From NCBI GenBank assembly GCA_045633845.1, contig JAZQZC010000031.1:1-10912 (forward strand): 10,912 nucleotides of DNA. Direction: 5' to 3'. The notes under the pieces are model-generated. The model was given only the letters and a program-made list of their open reading frames with translations. It was not told where the DNA came from and did no database searches. The translations under genes were made by a program, and so were the position numbers. The DNA is from RGIG4708 sp045633845 (lineage in GTDB: Bacteria > Bacillota > Clostridia > UMGS1810). Shown here one piece after another: positions 1 through 6,645 of this stretch (the first letter of the stretch is position 1; each line of letters begins with the position of its first letter).

Positions 1-747
1 GAATTTGAGATTGGCGGGTTTTACTGCAACCCGATAAAAGACTGTGCCGACATTGCAATTGCAACAAACACCTGTTTGTTTGCATGTATTGACGACCTAT
101 GCAAAGCATCGGATGTGGTATTTGTTGCAACAGAGGATGAAATGCTGCCTGCAGTGGTACAGACTCTTACAAAATTGCACATACACGACAAAATTATTGT
201 ATCAATAGCCCGCGATACATACGGCAGCGACCTTGACAACGGTTATGACAACACAAACATTGTAATAGACAGCTTTGCTCCATTTGAGCAAATGAACGAT
301 GCCGAAGTTGAGCAGGCATATATTGTAGCAAACGGCAGTGGCAGCAAATTTGATTTGTTTGTAAATGCGCTGCTTGACAGCGGAATTAAGTGCACGCCGC
401 TTTCAAAGCCTGAGCTTGATTTGTTCAGAGTTGCTTGCCACTTGATGCATTATGGTATATATGCAATTTTGAATTGCGGAAAGAAGCTTTGCAAAATTGC
501 AACAAGCAGCACCAGCTTTAATGTTATGCCGCTGATTAAAAATGCAATAAAGAACTCAACTGCTCAGCCAGGCGCTCCGTACAGCAACGGCAACATACGA
601 GAGCTGAGTGAAACAGTTGATATACTTGACAACAATGGAATTGACTCTGTTACAAAGCTTTACAAGGCTATTGCAGAGGTTGTTGTGGAAAATGCCGAGC
701 TTGAAAAGGATGTGGCTGACGATATGCTTAAGGTGCTGAGAAAATAA
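1..747 (+). CDS. Rossmann-like / DUF2520 family protein, 5' end cut by the window
   Basis: The frame is open from base 1 and ends at TAA 745-747, giving 248 visible residues. No start is visible, so I read the gene as entering from the left; an internal TTG at 76 is not needed as a start. The visible N-terminal part has the later half of a Rossmann fold: a GGFYCNP segment, then an alternating pattern ending in ASDVVFVATEDEM (hydrophobic strand followed by T/D-D/E), typical of NAD(P)-binding oxidoreductase-like DUF2520 proteins. The C-terminal half is mostly helical and fits the DUF2520 dimerisation domain (LDLFRVACHLMHYG, then a degenerate equivalent of the family's GPI-RGD stretch near QPGAPYSNGN). 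Family members are about 290 residues, so roughly 30-45 residues carrying the glycine-rich nucleotide loop lie outside the window. The substrate is unknown. The family often sits near pantothenate biosynthesis genes, which are not visible here. It converges on mtaB. Confidence 0.7.
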   Translation, partial: EFEIGGFYCNPIKDCADIAIATNTCLFACIDDLCKASDVVFVATEDEMLPAVVQTLTKLHIHDKIIVSIARDTYGSDLDNGYDNTNIVIDSFAPFEQMNDAEVEQAYIVANGSGSKFDLFVNALLDSGIKCTPLSKPELDLFRVACHLMHYGIYAILNCGKKLCKIATSSTSFNVMPLIKNAIKNSTAQPGAPYSNGNIRELSETVDILDNNGIDSVTKLYKAIAEVVVENAELEKDVADDMLKVLRK

Positions 748-770
748 CCGTTGGGGACAACCGTTGGGGA
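748..770 (+). repeat. Short tandem GC-rich repeat immediately after a stop codon
   Basis: CCGTTGGGGA occurs at 748-757 and again at 761-770, a 13-bp period. It begins on the first base after the TAA of the DUF2520-like gene. It resembles the ACAACGGGGACA sequence read on the minus strand around 902-914, so it is probably a fragment of the same repeat family as the neighbouring hairpin. No coding or promoter signal is visible between here and 834. Confidence 0.6.
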
Positions 771-833
771 TATTCTGTTGTTCATCATTTTTTAGGGACG
801 GGGCTGCTTTTGCACACAAAGCTACGACAACCG

Positions 834-936
834 GTGACAGAGGGTGTTCATTTTTTGTCTTTGTTCGCACAACAAGCGAGGACACACCTCTTGGGAGGAA
901 TGTCCCCGTTGTCATGCGAACATCCCCGTCTGTCAC
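834..936. repeat. Long imperfect fold-back (REP/MITE-like) element, locus A
   Basis: The stretch folds back on itself in three nested layers. The outer arms are GTGACAGAGGGTGTTC (834-849) and the complement of GTGACAGACGGGGATGTTC (918-936). The middle arms are TGTTCGCACAAC (862-873) and GTTGTCATGCGAACA (908-922), which match apart from a 3-nt gap. The core is GAGGACA..CCTC (878-890), loop TTGG, then GAGG..TGTCCCC (895-907). The 18-bp arm at 919-936 recurs exactly, inverted, at 2265-2282, and with one mismatch at 9022-9039. It encodes nothing convincing. The likely nature is a non-autonomous mobile or REP-type repeat; no transposase gene is present to confirm this. The last base also forms part of the mtaB stop codon. 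Confidence 0.65.
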
Positions 937-2222
937 TAAAAAGTTGACAAAAAAGGACCGTCCCTTTTTGTCACTGTAACATTTATTATTTTGTGTGATA
1001 TATCGGTATCGCTTTTTACGTGGACTTTTATATAATTTGTCATATGACCCTCATATATGTTACCCCCTATGTGCCTTTCTACAAGCACTGGCATTTGTGT
1101 ACCCACAAACTGTTGTACATAATCGTTATGCAGCTTATTGCACAAATCAAGCATTCGCTTACTGCGCTGCTCTTTTACATTGGAGGGCAGATGACCAGGC
1201 ATTTTTTCTGCCTTTGTGCCTTTGCGGATTGAATATGCAAACACGTGTGCTTCGGCAAAGGCAATCTTTTGCATAAATGCAAGGCTCTGCTCAAACTCTG
1301 CATCTGTTTCACCTGCAAAGCCAACCATTATATCTGTTGTTATTGCAGGGTTTTTGTAGTATTTGCGAAGCAGCTGTGTGCTTTTGTAATATTCGTCGGT
1401 TGTGTATTTGCGGTTCATACGTTCAAGTGTTGCGTCACATCCGCTCTGCAACGAAATATGAAAATGGTCGCAGATTTTTGGGAGCCTTGATATTGTGCTG
1501 ATAAAATCTTCGGTTAAGGTCCGCGGTTCTACAGAGCCGAGCCTTATGCGCTCAATGCCATCTACGTTATGAACTGCAATTAAAACATCCAAAAGTGACA
1601 CATCTTTTAAATCTCTGCCGTATGAGCCTATGTGGATGCCTGTAAGCACAACCTCTTTAAAGCCTGCCATTGCAAGACGCACCACCTCGGCAACTATATC
1701 ATCAATGGGTCGGCTGCGGACAGGGCCTCTTGCGTATGGGATGATGCAATAGGAGCAAAACTCAGTGCAGCCGTCTTCGATTTTTACATATGCGCGGGTG
1801 CGGTCGTCGTAGGTGGTAACCCATATATCCTCATACTCACGATTTTTGAGTGCATCCTCTACTTTGGTAATCTGATTTTGCTTTGTACACTGCTCAACAA
1901 GCTCGACAATGTTTTTTCGCTCTTTGGTGCCAAGCACAAGGTTTACGCCATCAATTTTTGCAACTTCATCAGGAGAAACCTGTGAATAGCAACCCACCAC
2001 CGCAACAATTGCATCGGGATTATTATGCTTTGCCCTGCGTATCATCTGACGCGACTTTTTGTCACTCATACCTGTAACGGTGCAGGTGTTTATGATATAT
2101 ATGTCGCAAACATCTTCAAAATTGCATATGCTGTAGCCACTATTTTTAAAAAGCTCTGTCATTGCCTCAGTTTCGTACTGATTTACTTTGCAGCCGAGGG
2201 TGCAGAATGATACTTTTTTCAT
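936..2222 (-). CDS. mtaB: tRNA (N6-threonylcarbamoyladenosine(37)) methylthiotransferase MtaB
   Basis: This 428-residue radical SAM enzyme converts t6A37 to ms2t6A37 in ANN-decoding tRNAs in the cytoplasm. The N-terminal UPF0004/MTTase domain has the three auxiliary-cluster cysteines C11 (FCTLGCKVNQYE), C47 (NTCTVT) and C78 (VVGCYSQ). The radical SAM triad is C152, C156, C159 (GCTEFCSYCIIPYARG). A TRAM-like domain follows from about residue 370. CKVNQYE is typical of MtaB rather than MiaB or RimO. I chose ATG 2222 because AAAGGAG lies 7 nt upstream; the frame stays open to 2291, but that extension is repeat DNA and not family-like. The oddity is the C-terminus: the last 12-14 residues (VTVTKRDGPFLSTF) and the TAG stop are read from the repeat at 936-972, replacing the usual end of the TRAM domain. 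No promoter is evident upstream, so read-through from pflA is likely. Confidence 0.93.
   Translation of the reverse strand: MKKVSFCTLGCKVNQYETEAMTELFKNSGYSICNFEDVCDIYIINTCTVTGMSDKKSRQMIRRAKHNNPDAIVAVVGCYSQVSPDEVAKIDGVNLVLGTKERKNIVELVEQCTKQNQITKVEDALKNREYEDIWVTTYDDRTRAYVKIEDGCTEFCSYCIIPYARGPVRSRPIDDIVAEVVRLAMAGFKEVVLTGIHIGSYGRDLKDVSLLDVLIAVHNVDGIERIRLGSVEPRTLTEDFISTISRLPKICDHFHISLQSGCDATLERMNRKYTTDEYYKSTQLLRKYYKNPAITTDIMVGFAGETDAEFEQSLAFMQKIAFAEAHVFAYSIRKGTKAEKMPGHLPSNVKEQRSKRMLDLCNKLHNDYVQQFVGTQMPVLVERHIGGNIYEGHMTNYIKVHVKSDTDISHKIINVTVTKRDGPFLSTF
939..972. repeat. GGACCGTCCC hairpin repeat, copy A (inside the 3' end of mtaB)
   Basis: This 34-bp stretch is identical to 2290-2323, and its first 26 bp are identical to 9090-9115. 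It contains an inverted repeat: GACAAAAAAGG (946-956), loop ACCGTC, CCTTTTTGTC (963-972), with one unpaired A. Read on the minus strand it is a hairpin followed by a CTTTTTAG run, so it can serve as a terminator for mtaB, although it lies within that reading frame. Confidence 0.75.
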
Positions 2223-2264
2223 AAGGTTGCTCCTTTGGTTTTGTTGTTTGTTTTTGGTCGACTG

Positions 2265-2339
2265 GTGACAGACGGGGATGTTCCTATGCAAAAGTTGACA
2301 AAAAAGGACCGTCCCTTTTTGTCTTTGTCCTTTTTGTCC
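2265..2339. repeat. REP/MITE-like repeat cluster, locus B, between pflA and mtaB
   Basis: The cluster holds one arm (2265-2282, GTGACAGACGGGGATGTT, an exact inverted copy of 919-936) followed by the 34-bp GGACCGTCCC hairpin repeat (2290-2323, exact direct copy of 939-972). A degenerate TTTGTCCTTTTTGTCC tail runs up to the base before the pflA stop codon. The hairpin GACAAAAAAGG / CCTTTTTGTC, read on the minus strand, follows pflA directly and may terminate or attenuate its transcript before mtaB. Confidence 0.75.
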
Positions 2340-3068
2340 TTATATTTCCATATATTTTAAAATAATATCTTTTGCAGTTGCCGCTTGTTCTTTGGTGGCG
2401 TCGGGGGTATCTGCAAGGGGGTAATCGATGCCCATATTCTGGTACTTATGCTTACCTAAAGAATGATACGGAAGTGTCTCGATTTTTTCGATGGTATTTT
2501 TGAGTGGTGCAAGGAATTTGCCGAGGTCTTGAAGATATTTTTCATCTAAAGTAATACCTGGAACCACCACGTGTCTAATCCACATTTTTATGCCCTTTTG
2601 ATTTAAATATTTTGCAAATTCCAATACGTTTTTACCCGACTGCTTTGTAAGCTCAATATGTTTTTGTTCGTCTATATGCTTTATATCAAGCATAACAAGG
2701 TCGGTATACTTTAACAGCTCGTCAAGCTTTTGATTATCACCCAGCTTAAAGGCAATACCTGATGTATCAAGGCAGGTATGAATACCCCTTGCCTTTGCCT
2801 TTGAAAACAGCTCTGTCAAAAATTCTATCTGCATCAGAGGCTCGCCGCCTGTTGCAGTTATGCCTCCTGTGCGATAAAAGCTGATATTGCGTGTTACCTT
2901 TTCGATAAGCTCATCGGTATCGGTGGGTGTGCCTGCGTTTAATTCCCATGTGTCTGGGTTATGGCAATAAAGGCAGCGCATTGGGCAGCCCTGAAAAAAC
3001 ACTACAAATCTTACTCCTGGGCCATCAACGGCTCCCAAGGTTTCGATTGAATGAATATATCCTTGCAT
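2340..3068 (-). CDS. pflA: Pyruvate formate-lyase activating enzyme
   Basis: This 242-residue radical SAM enzyme (EC 1.97.1.4) uses S-adenosylmethionine and a [4Fe-4S] cluster to abstract a hydrogen from the PflB glycine and form the catalytic glycyl radical under anaerobic conditions. The cluster triad is C28, C32, C35 in GCPMRCLYCHNPDTW. The SAM-binding GGEP motif is at 74-77. Other family blocks are DIKH at 128-131, RHVVVPG at 165-171 and LPYHSLGKHKY at 199-209. Length is normal for PflA, and there is no ferredoxin-like insertion as in other glycyl-radical activases. I chose ATG 3068 because AAGGAG lies about 7 nt upstream and homology starts at MQGYIHSIETLG; an in-frame extension to 3122 adds a basic, non-conserved 18 residues. 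It lies 280 bp downstream of pflB in the same direction, with its own candidate promoter, and repeat DNA begins at the base after its stop. Confidence 0.96.
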   Translation of the reverse strand: MQGYIHSIETLGAVDGPGVRFVVFFQGCPMRCLYCHNPDTWELNAGTPTDTDELIEKVTRNISFYRTGGITATGGEPLMQIEFLTELFSKAKARGIHTCLDTSGIAFKLGDNQKLDELLKYTDLVMLDIKHIDEQKHIELTKQSGKNVLEFAKYLNQKGIKMWIRHVVVPGITLDEKYLQDLGKFLAPLKNTIEKIETLPYHSLGKHKYQNMGIDYPLADTPDATKEQAATAKDIILKYMEI

Positions 3069-3092
3069 AATTTTTCTCCTTGCTTTAATAGG

Positions 3093-3122
3093 GGTATATT
3101 TTTTACTCACCCCCGATTTCAA
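3093..3122 (-). promoter_or_regulatory. Candidate sigma-A-type promoter for pflA
   Basis: Read on the minus strand, TTGAAA (3117-3122) is followed by an 18-bp spacer and TATACC (3093-3098), which places the start site about 15-20 bp before the pflA start codon. The spacer is G-rich, which is unusual. It would allow pflA expression independent of pflB. Confidence 0.4.
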
Positions 3123-3147
3123 AACAACTCAAAAAATAGTGCAGAAT

Positions 3148-3214
3148 GGACAAACTGAGCCCGAAGGGTGTGCCTGAAGCTGTATATAGATACAGCGAAT
3201 GGCGAAGTTTGTTC
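3148..3214. other. Compact multi-helix inverted-repeat element (possible structured RNA or repeat)
   Basis: Read on the plus strand, ACAAACT (3150-3156) pairs with AGTTTGT (3206-3212). This is extended by a tandem G.A/A.G mismatch (3157-3158 with 3204-3205) and GCC/GGC (3159-3161 with 3201-3203). Inside lies a perfect 7-bp hairpin, GCTGTAT-ATAG-ATACAGC (3179-3196). The adjoining strand holds CCCGAAGGGTG. No other copy occurs in this window and I do not recognise the family. It does not code for a convincing protein. Confidence 0.45.
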
Positions 3215-3217
3215 ATA

Positions 3218-3325
3218 GTTAGGTGGCACATAAATATGACGAAAACCGCAAAAATGCGGTTTTCTACACTGACATTAATCATTGTCATATTTTAAATTTT
3301 TATCACCTAAATCATGCCACTTAAC
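3218..3325. repeat. Nested inverted repeats between pflB and pflA
   Basis: The outer arms GTTAGGTGGCA (3218-3228) and TGCCACTTAAC (3315-3325) pair with one G.T or mismatch position. The middle arms AAATATGAC (3232-3240) and GTCATATTT (3284-3292) are perfect. The inner hairpin at 3241-3264 sits directly against the middle arm. Together they form a large branched structure immediately downstream of the pflB stop codon, which could set the ratio of pflB to pflA transcript. Confidence 0.5.
3241..3264 (-). terminator. Hairpin terminator/attenuator after pflB
   Basis: A perfect 10-bp stem, GAAAACCGCA / TGCGGTTTTC, with a 4-nt loop lies about 85 bp beyond the pflB stop. The U-rich part is inside the stem, so termination may be partial. 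Because it is symmetrical it could act on either strand. Confidence 0.6.
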
Positions 3326-3348
3326 GGTCTGTGCATTTTTTGATTGTT

Positions 3349-5574
3349 TTAAACTCTTTCGTGGAATGTACGTGATATTACCTCATCCTGTTGTTCCTTT
3401 GTGAGTTTGATAAAGTTTACGGCATAACCTGAAACTCTGATTGTAAGCTGTGGGTACAACTCAGGATGCTTTTGTGCATCAAGGAGCAATTCACGATTGA
3501 ATACATTTACATTGAGGTGGTGACCGCCTTTATCAGCATAACCATCGAGCAATGCAATAAGTGTATTCTGTTTTGTTTCGTTATCTTTACCAAGTGCATC
3601 AGGAATAATTGAGAATGTATCGGAGATACCATCCTGTGCATATTTAAAGTCGAGCTTTGCAACAGATGCAAGTGAAGCAACAGCGCCGCTTTCGTCTCTG
3701 CCGTGCATTGGGTTAGCGCCCGGAGCAAAGGCTTCGCCGCGTTTACGTCCGTCAGGAGTTGAGCCTGTGTTTTTGCCGTATGTTACGTTTGATGTAATGG
3801 TAAGTACAGAAGTAGTGATATTACCGTTACGATATGCTCTGTTATCCTTGAGCAATTTAACAAACTTTTTGAGGATTGCATTTGCAAGGCTGTCAACTCT
3901 GTCATCGTCGTTACCATATTTAGGGAATTCGCCCTCAATTTCAAAATCTACGGCAATACCTCTTTCATCACGGATAGGTTTAACCTTTGCATATTTGATT
4001 GCAGAAAGTGAGTCGGCAACAACAGACATACCTGCGATACCTGTTGCAAACCATCTTTTAACCTGTCTGTCGTGAAGAGCCATCTGAAGTCTCTCGTAGC
4101 TGTATTTGTCGTGCATATAGTGGATAACGTTGAGAGTATTTACATATACTTCTGCAAGCCAATCCATCATAGCTTCGTATTTTTCCATTACATCGTCAAA
4201 GTCGAGGTATTCACCCTCACAAGGACGGAATTTAGGACCAACCTGCTGACCTGTGATTTCGTCAACACCGCCGTTTATAGCGTAGAGCAAGCATTTTGCA
4301 AGGTTTGCTCTTGCGCCGAAAAATTGCATTTCCTTACCAACTCTCATTGAAGATACGCAGCAAGCGATAGCGTAGTCGTCGCCGTGTGTAACACGCATCA
4401 TATCATCATTTTCGTACTGGATTGATGAATGGTCGATTGATGACTGTGCGCAGTATCTCTTGAAGTTTTCGGGAAGATTAACTGACCAGAGCACTGTAAG
4501 GTTTGGTTCAGGTGAAGTACCGAGGTTGTTAAGTGTGTGGAGATATCTGTATGTCATTTTTGTAACCATATGTCTGCCGTCGATACACATACCTGCAAGT
4601 GATTCGGTTACCCAAGTTGGGTCGCCTGCAAAAAGTGCGTTGTATTCAGGTGTACGTGCAAATTTAACAAGACGGAGCTTCATAACAAAGTGGTCGATGA
4701 ATTCCTGAATTTCACTTTCGGTGAATGTGCCTTCTTTAAGGTCACGTTCTGCATATATATCAAGGAAGGTTGATGTTCTGCCAAGGCTCATTGCAGCACC
4801 ATTCTGCTCTTTAACAGCAGCAAGGTAACCAAAGTAAAGTGCCTGAATAGCTTCTTTTACGTTTGTAGCAGGCTTTGAAATATCGTAGCCGTAAATCTGT
4901 GCAAGCTCTTTGAGCATATTGAGAGCTACAATCTGCTCTGACAACTCTTCTCTCGCCTGCATATTGCTACGTGTCATAATGTTACCTGTGTTGTCTTTCT
5001 GATGCATTTTGTCTTCGATAAGTCTGTCTACACCATAAAGAGCAACTCTACGATAGTCACCGATGATACGACCTCTGCCGTATGCATCAGGCAAGCCTGT
5101 GATGATGTGATTTGAACGGCAAGCTCTCATTTCGGGTGTGTATACATCAAATACACCTGCGTTGTGAGTTTTGCGGTGAGTTGTAAAGATATCAACAACC
5201 TCAGGGTCTACCTCGTAGCCGTTGTCCTTACAAGCTTTCATAGCCATTCTGATACCGCCGTATGGCTGAAGTGCTCTTTTGAATGGTTTGTCTGTCTGGA
5301 AACCAACGATTTTTTCTTTATCTTTGTCAAGATAACCTGCGCCATGTGATGTGATAGTTGATACAATTTTTGTATCCATATCAAGCACGCCGCCTGCTTC
5401 TCTCTCCTGTTTGGTAAGCTCCATTACCTGTGCCCACAAATCTGTTGTGTCCTGTGTAGGACCCTCAAGAAATGTGCCGTCACCGTCATACGGTGTATAG
5501 TTAAGTACGATGAAGTCACGAACGTTGACTTCTTTGTCCCATTTACCTGTTTTAAAACCTCTCCATGCTTCCAT
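3349..5574 (-). CDS. pflB: Formate C-acetyltransferase (pyruvate formate-lyase)
   Basis: This 741-residue cytoplasmic glycyl-radical enzyme (EC 2.3.1.54) converts pyruvate and CoA to acetyl-CoA and formate, the main anaerobic pyruvate-cleaving step of mixed-acid fermentation. The paired catalytic cysteines are C405-C406 in YAIACCVSSMRVGKEMQFFG. The radical glycine is G716 in TIRVSGYAVNF near the C-terminus. The N-terminus (EAWRGFKTGKW) and GGIRMA near residue 106 are typical of true PFL rather than glycerol dehydratase or choline lyase, and the length is right for the family. I chose ATG 5574 because GGAGGT lies 8 nt upstream. It is preceded by a good -10 box and an inverted repeat at 5640-5672. 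pflA follows downstream, and a LysR regulator lies upstream in the same direction. It is uninterrupted and fully family-like. Confidence 0.98.
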   Translation of the reverse strand: MEAWRGFKTGKWDKEVNVRDFIVLNYTPYDGDGTFLEGPTQDTTDLWAQVMELTKQEREAGGVLDMDTKIVSTITSHGAGYLDKDKEKIVGFQTDKPFKRALQPYGGIRMAMKACKDNGYEVDPEVVDIFTTHRKTHNAGVFDVYTPEMRACRSNHIITGLPDAYGRGRIIGDYRRVALYGVDRLIEDKMHQKDNTGNIMTRSNMQAREELSEQIVALNMLKELAQIYGYDISKPATNVKEAIQALYFGYLAAVKEQNGAAMSLGRTSTFLDIYAERDLKEGTFTESEIQEFIDHFVMKLRLVKFARTPEYNALFAGDPTWVTESLAGMCIDGRHMVTKMTYRYLHTLNNLGTSPEPNLTVLWSVNLPENFKRYCAQSSIDHSSIQYENDDMMRVTHGDDYAIACCVSSMRVGKEMQFFGARANLAKCLLYAINGGVDEITGQQVGPKFRPCEGEYLDFDDVMEKYEAMMDWLAEVYVNTLNVIHYMHDKYSYERLQMALHDRQVKRWFATGIAGMSVVADSLSAIKYAKVKPIRDERGIAVDFEIEGEFPKYGNDDDRVDSLANAILKKFVKLLKDNRAYRNGNITTSVLTITSNVTYGKNTGSTPDGRKRGEAFAPGANPMHGRDESGAVASLASVAKLDFKYAQDGISDTFSIIPDALGKDNETKQNTLIALLDGYADKGGHHLNVNVFNRELLLDAQKHPELYPQLTIRVSGYAVNFIKLTKEQQDEVISRTFHERV

Positions 5575-5608
5575 AGTATTTTACCTCCATATTTCTTTCT
5601 ATGTGTTT

Positions 5609-5637
5609 ATTATATCCTATAATTTTACATTTTGAAA
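5609..5637 (-). promoter_or_regulatory. Candidate pflB promoter
   Basis: On the minus strand, TATAAT (5609-5614, perfect consensus) is preceded by a 17-bp spacer and a weak -35 box, TTTCAA (5632-5637). The start site would be about 25-30 bp before the pflB ATG. The weak -35 box fits a promoter that needs an activator. Confidence 0.6.
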
Positions 5638-5639
5638 TA

Positions 5640-5672
5640 ATCAAATTGGAATAGCGATATTCCCTGTTTGAT
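5640..5672. promoter_or_regulatory. Inverted repeat abutting the pflB -35 box, candidate operator
   Basis: The arms are ATCAAA-TT-GGAATA (5640-5653) and TATTCC-CTG-TTTGAT (5658-5672) around a GCGA centre. The inner six and outer six base pairs are perfect, separated by a small mismatch. No T-run follows on the minus strand, so it is a poor terminator for the lysR gene. Its position just upstream of the -35 box suits an activator site. It does not match the Rex or FNR/CRP consensus as I know them. Confidence 0.45.
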
Positions 5673-5685
5673 ATATCTATTATTA

Positions 5686-6615
5686 CTATCTTTCCTGCAA
5701 AAGTGCAATTTCTTCTTTGACCTTTTGCACAAAAAGCTTTTCCTGCTCAGTGAGCTTATAGCCTCTGCGGTAAATTATAACATCCTTGTATTTGTTGTCG
5801 CTTATGCCGCAATCCTTTTGTACAAGAGGCATTGTATTGAGTATGCTGTCAGGTGTTGGCGATGTCCACATATATGTTGTGTGGATGTTTCGCAATAGCT
5901 CAAACTGGCTTTCTCTCTCGTAAACTGCAATTTCCTTGCGGTTGTCGTCGTTTTGCACAAGCTCGCGTGCCTTTGATGCAGGAAGCGACGGAATTGTGTG
6001 ATAGCCGTGGGTAATTTCGATATAATTTTCCAGCTCGTTAAGGTCGATGTTTTTTTCCATTGCAAGGGGATGCTTTACCGACATAATGAGCTGATACGAA
6101 AATTCCCACAAAGGCTCTACAAGCAAATCCTTTTCTTCGAGGAACTGAAGATAGTATTTTTCGTATTTTGCCTGATAGCGGATAATTGCAATGTTGTTTT
6201 CAAAGTTGGTAACGTGATTTATTGCTGTCTGCGAATCGGTTTCGTGATAATTAACCATTATGTTTTCGCCGCCTGATATTGCTTTTACAAATTTGGTAAA
6301 AGCAACAGATACATAGCACGCCATAGGCACCGACACATCAAACCTGTGGGTATTTGCCTCGTGCTTTTTGTACATATTTTCAACTTCGTCAACCTTGTCT
6401 ACAATGCCTTTGGCATACACAAGAAATTCCGCGCCTTTTTTGGTAGGGATTACTCCCTTTGAGGTACGATTGAAAACGTTGATACCTATATTTTCTTCAA
6501 GTTCCCTTATTGCCTTGCTCAGATGAGGCTGATTCATATAAAGATTTTCGGCAGCCTTTGAAATAGAACCGGTTTTTTCCACTTCCAGTGCATATTTTAG
6601 ATGTTGTATATTCAT
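5686..6615 (-). CDS. LysR family transcriptional regulator
   Basis: This 309-residue DNA-binding protein has a classic N-terminal winged helix-turn-helix at about residues 1-60: MNIQHLKYALEVEKTGSIS, then KAAENLYMNQPHLSKAIREL, and the wing with the NVFNRTSKGVIPTKKG block. A linker helix follows to about residue 90, then a type-2 periplasmic-binding-like effector domain that is poorly conserved in sequence and from which I cannot name a ligand. I chose ATG 6615 because GAGGAGG sits about 8 nt upstream. It begins only 30 bp after clpE ends, with no promoter evident in the gap, so it is probably cotranscribed with clpE. The next gene downstream is pflB, about 110 bp away. Regulation of pflB is an inference from that position and from the inverted repeat at 5640-5672; LysR genes more often sit divergent from their targets. 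Confidence 0.92.
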   Translation of the reverse strand: MNIQHLKYALEVEKTGSISKAAENLYMNQPHLSKAIRELEENIGINVFNRTSKGVIPTKKGAEFLVYAKGIVDKVDEVENMYKKHEANTHRFDVSVPMACYVSVAFTKFVKAISGGENIMVNYHETDSQTAINHVTNFENNIAIIRYQAKYEKYYLQFLEEKDLLVEPLWEFSYQLIMSVKHPLAMEKNIDLNELENYIEITHGYHTIPSLPASKARELVQNDDNRKEIAVYERESQFELLRNIHTTYMWTSPTPDSILNTMPLVQKDCGISDNKYKDVIIYRRGYKLTEQEKLFVQKVKEEIALLQER

Positions 6616-6645
6616 AAATCAAGCCTCCTCATATAAATTTGATAT

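Noticed and set aside
764..979. 71-residue plus-strand reading frame in repeat locus A
   Set aside because: It is made of repeat DNA throughout, with no family resemblance or clear ribosome binding site.
2223..2291. In-frame N-terminal extension of MtaB by 23 residues
   Set aside because: It is translated repeat and spacer DNA, MtaB homology starts at the ATG at 2222, and that ATG has a well-spaced AAAGGAG site.
3148..3214. tRNA or cloverleaf-like RNA gene
   Set aside because: It has a branched fold, but no acceptor CCA, T-loop GTTCRA or anticodon arm of tRNA dimensions.
3069..3288. Small minus-strand reading frames and an N-terminal extension upstream of pflA
   Set aside because: They overlap the inverted-repeat element and the candidate promoter, have no ribosome binding site of note and look like random translation.
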